A stretch of 64,000 nt of DNA from Tritonibacter litoralis (GTDB lineage Bacteria > Pseudomonadota > Alphaproteobacteria > Rhodobacterales > Rhodobacteraceae): positions 620,001-684,000 of the forward strand of contig NZ_WIBF01000001.1 of assembly GCF_009496005.1 (NCBI RefSeq), written 5' to 3'. Within the stretch, counting starts at the first letter, position 1. Every line of letters begins with the position of its first letter. The notes under the pieces are model-generated. The model was not told the DNA's origin. It searched no databases and worked only from the letters and a program-made list of their open reading frames with translations. The translations under genes and the position numbers were made by a program. Positions 63,797 to 64,000 of this stretch are shown in pieces.

Positions 63797-64000
63797 ATGT
63801 CTTTCAAAAATAAAATACAGAACTGGGATGACCTCCGACTTTTTCTGGCTGTCGCGCAAGAAGGCGGACTGGTTGGTGCGGCGGCAACTTCGGGGTCAAG
63901 TTCACCCACGTTGAGCCGTAGGATGCGACACCTGGAAGACACCCTGGATGTCCAGCTCTTTGACAGAACCTCAACCGGATATGACCTTACCTCCCACGGT
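63797..64000 (+). CDS. LysR-family transcriptional regulator (5' part only)
   Basis: The first 68 codons run off the right end of the window. The N-terminal helix-turn-helix is clear: WDDLRLFLAVAQEGGLVGAA, then SSSPTLSRRMRHLEDTLDVQLFDR, and LTSHG starts the next helix. It is divergent from the ABM-fold gene across 121 bases, so it may control that gene. The effector domain is not in the window. Confidence 0.93.
   Translation, partial: MSFKNKIQNWDDLRLFLAVAQEGGLVGAAATSGSSSPTLSRRMRHLEDTLDVQLFDRTSTGYDLTSHG

Overview
The window is about 64 kb of chromosomal, moderately GC-rich alphaproteobacterial DNA, most likely from a marine Roseobacter-group member of the Rhodobacterales. The pointers are an ALAS-type hemA, a DctPQM TRAP transporter with DctB/DctD, a siroheme/sulfite-reductase operon carrying DUF2849 and DUF934 genes, leucine dehydrogenase beside an Lrp gene, an RTX/Hint secreted protein, an XdhC-type maturation factor, and a single-frame prfB. 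I see no phage, intact insertion sequence, integron or CRISPR array. Genus assignment is not attempted.

Layout. 1-2.3 kb: end of the acetolactate synthase large subunit, its small subunit, a small unknown gene and an XRE-type regulator. 2.4-16.9 kb: prfB, an RTX-Hint protein overlapping tail-to-tail with mrcA, then amiC and an aminotransferase; divergent from these a BepA-like M48 protease and a DsbA-like thioredoxin; then ispG, a RodZ-like gene and hemA on the minus strand. 17-25 kb: an M20 peptidase, an acyl-CoA thioesterase, two tRNA-Asp and two tRNA-Val genes, a histidine phosphatase, an Lrp/leucine dehydrogenase pair and lon. 25-30.4 kb: a membrane protein, tgt, a QmcA/NfeD pair, SufT-like and A-type Fe-S proteins, and tpiA. 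30.4-36.9 kb: the TRAP transporter dctPQM with its two-component system dctBD, whose regulator has lost the sigma-54 contact loop. 36.9-43.7 kb: a cytochrome P450, then an Lrp-type regulator divergent from a cysteine-assimilation operon (cobA, DUF2849, sulfite reductase, APS reductase, DUF934), followed by ferredoxin-NADP reductase behind an FNR-like box. 43.8-49.1 kb: a MarR-GNAT fusion, an Ala/Asp/Val repeat protein, infC with an ATA start, a short chemoreceptor-like protein, and a molybdoenzyme maturation pair. 49.4-58.2 kb: the main accessory-looking block, with three related glycosyltransferase domains, sulfotransferase-like proteins, an FkbM methyltransferase, an HlyD-type protein and an unknown gene. 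58.3-61.6 kb: pyrC, pyrE and a PreA-like enzyme without its ferredoxin domain. 61.8-64 kb: an NmrA/QorB-like oxidoreductase with an HxlR regulator, a small monooxygenase and the start of a LysR gene.

How the genes fit together. Most of the window is core metabolism: branched-chain amino acids, cell wall, isoprenoids, heme, pyrimidines, sulfate reduction, Fe-S assembly and protein quality control. Several regulatory arrangements can be read directly: an FNR-like box ahead of hemA and another ahead of fpr, two TGTGCG-N6-CGCACA palindromes three helical turns apart upstream of dctP, a perfect 10-bp inverted repeat at the start of the MarR-GNAT gene, and an HxlR-type dyad between qorB and qorR. 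The most promising uncharacterised unit is the co-oriented glycosyltransferase/sulfotransferase/methyltransferase cluster at 49.4-55.2 kb, which I infer makes or decorates a sulfated surface glycan. The DctBD system with a degenerate activator is the most interesting regulatory oddity.
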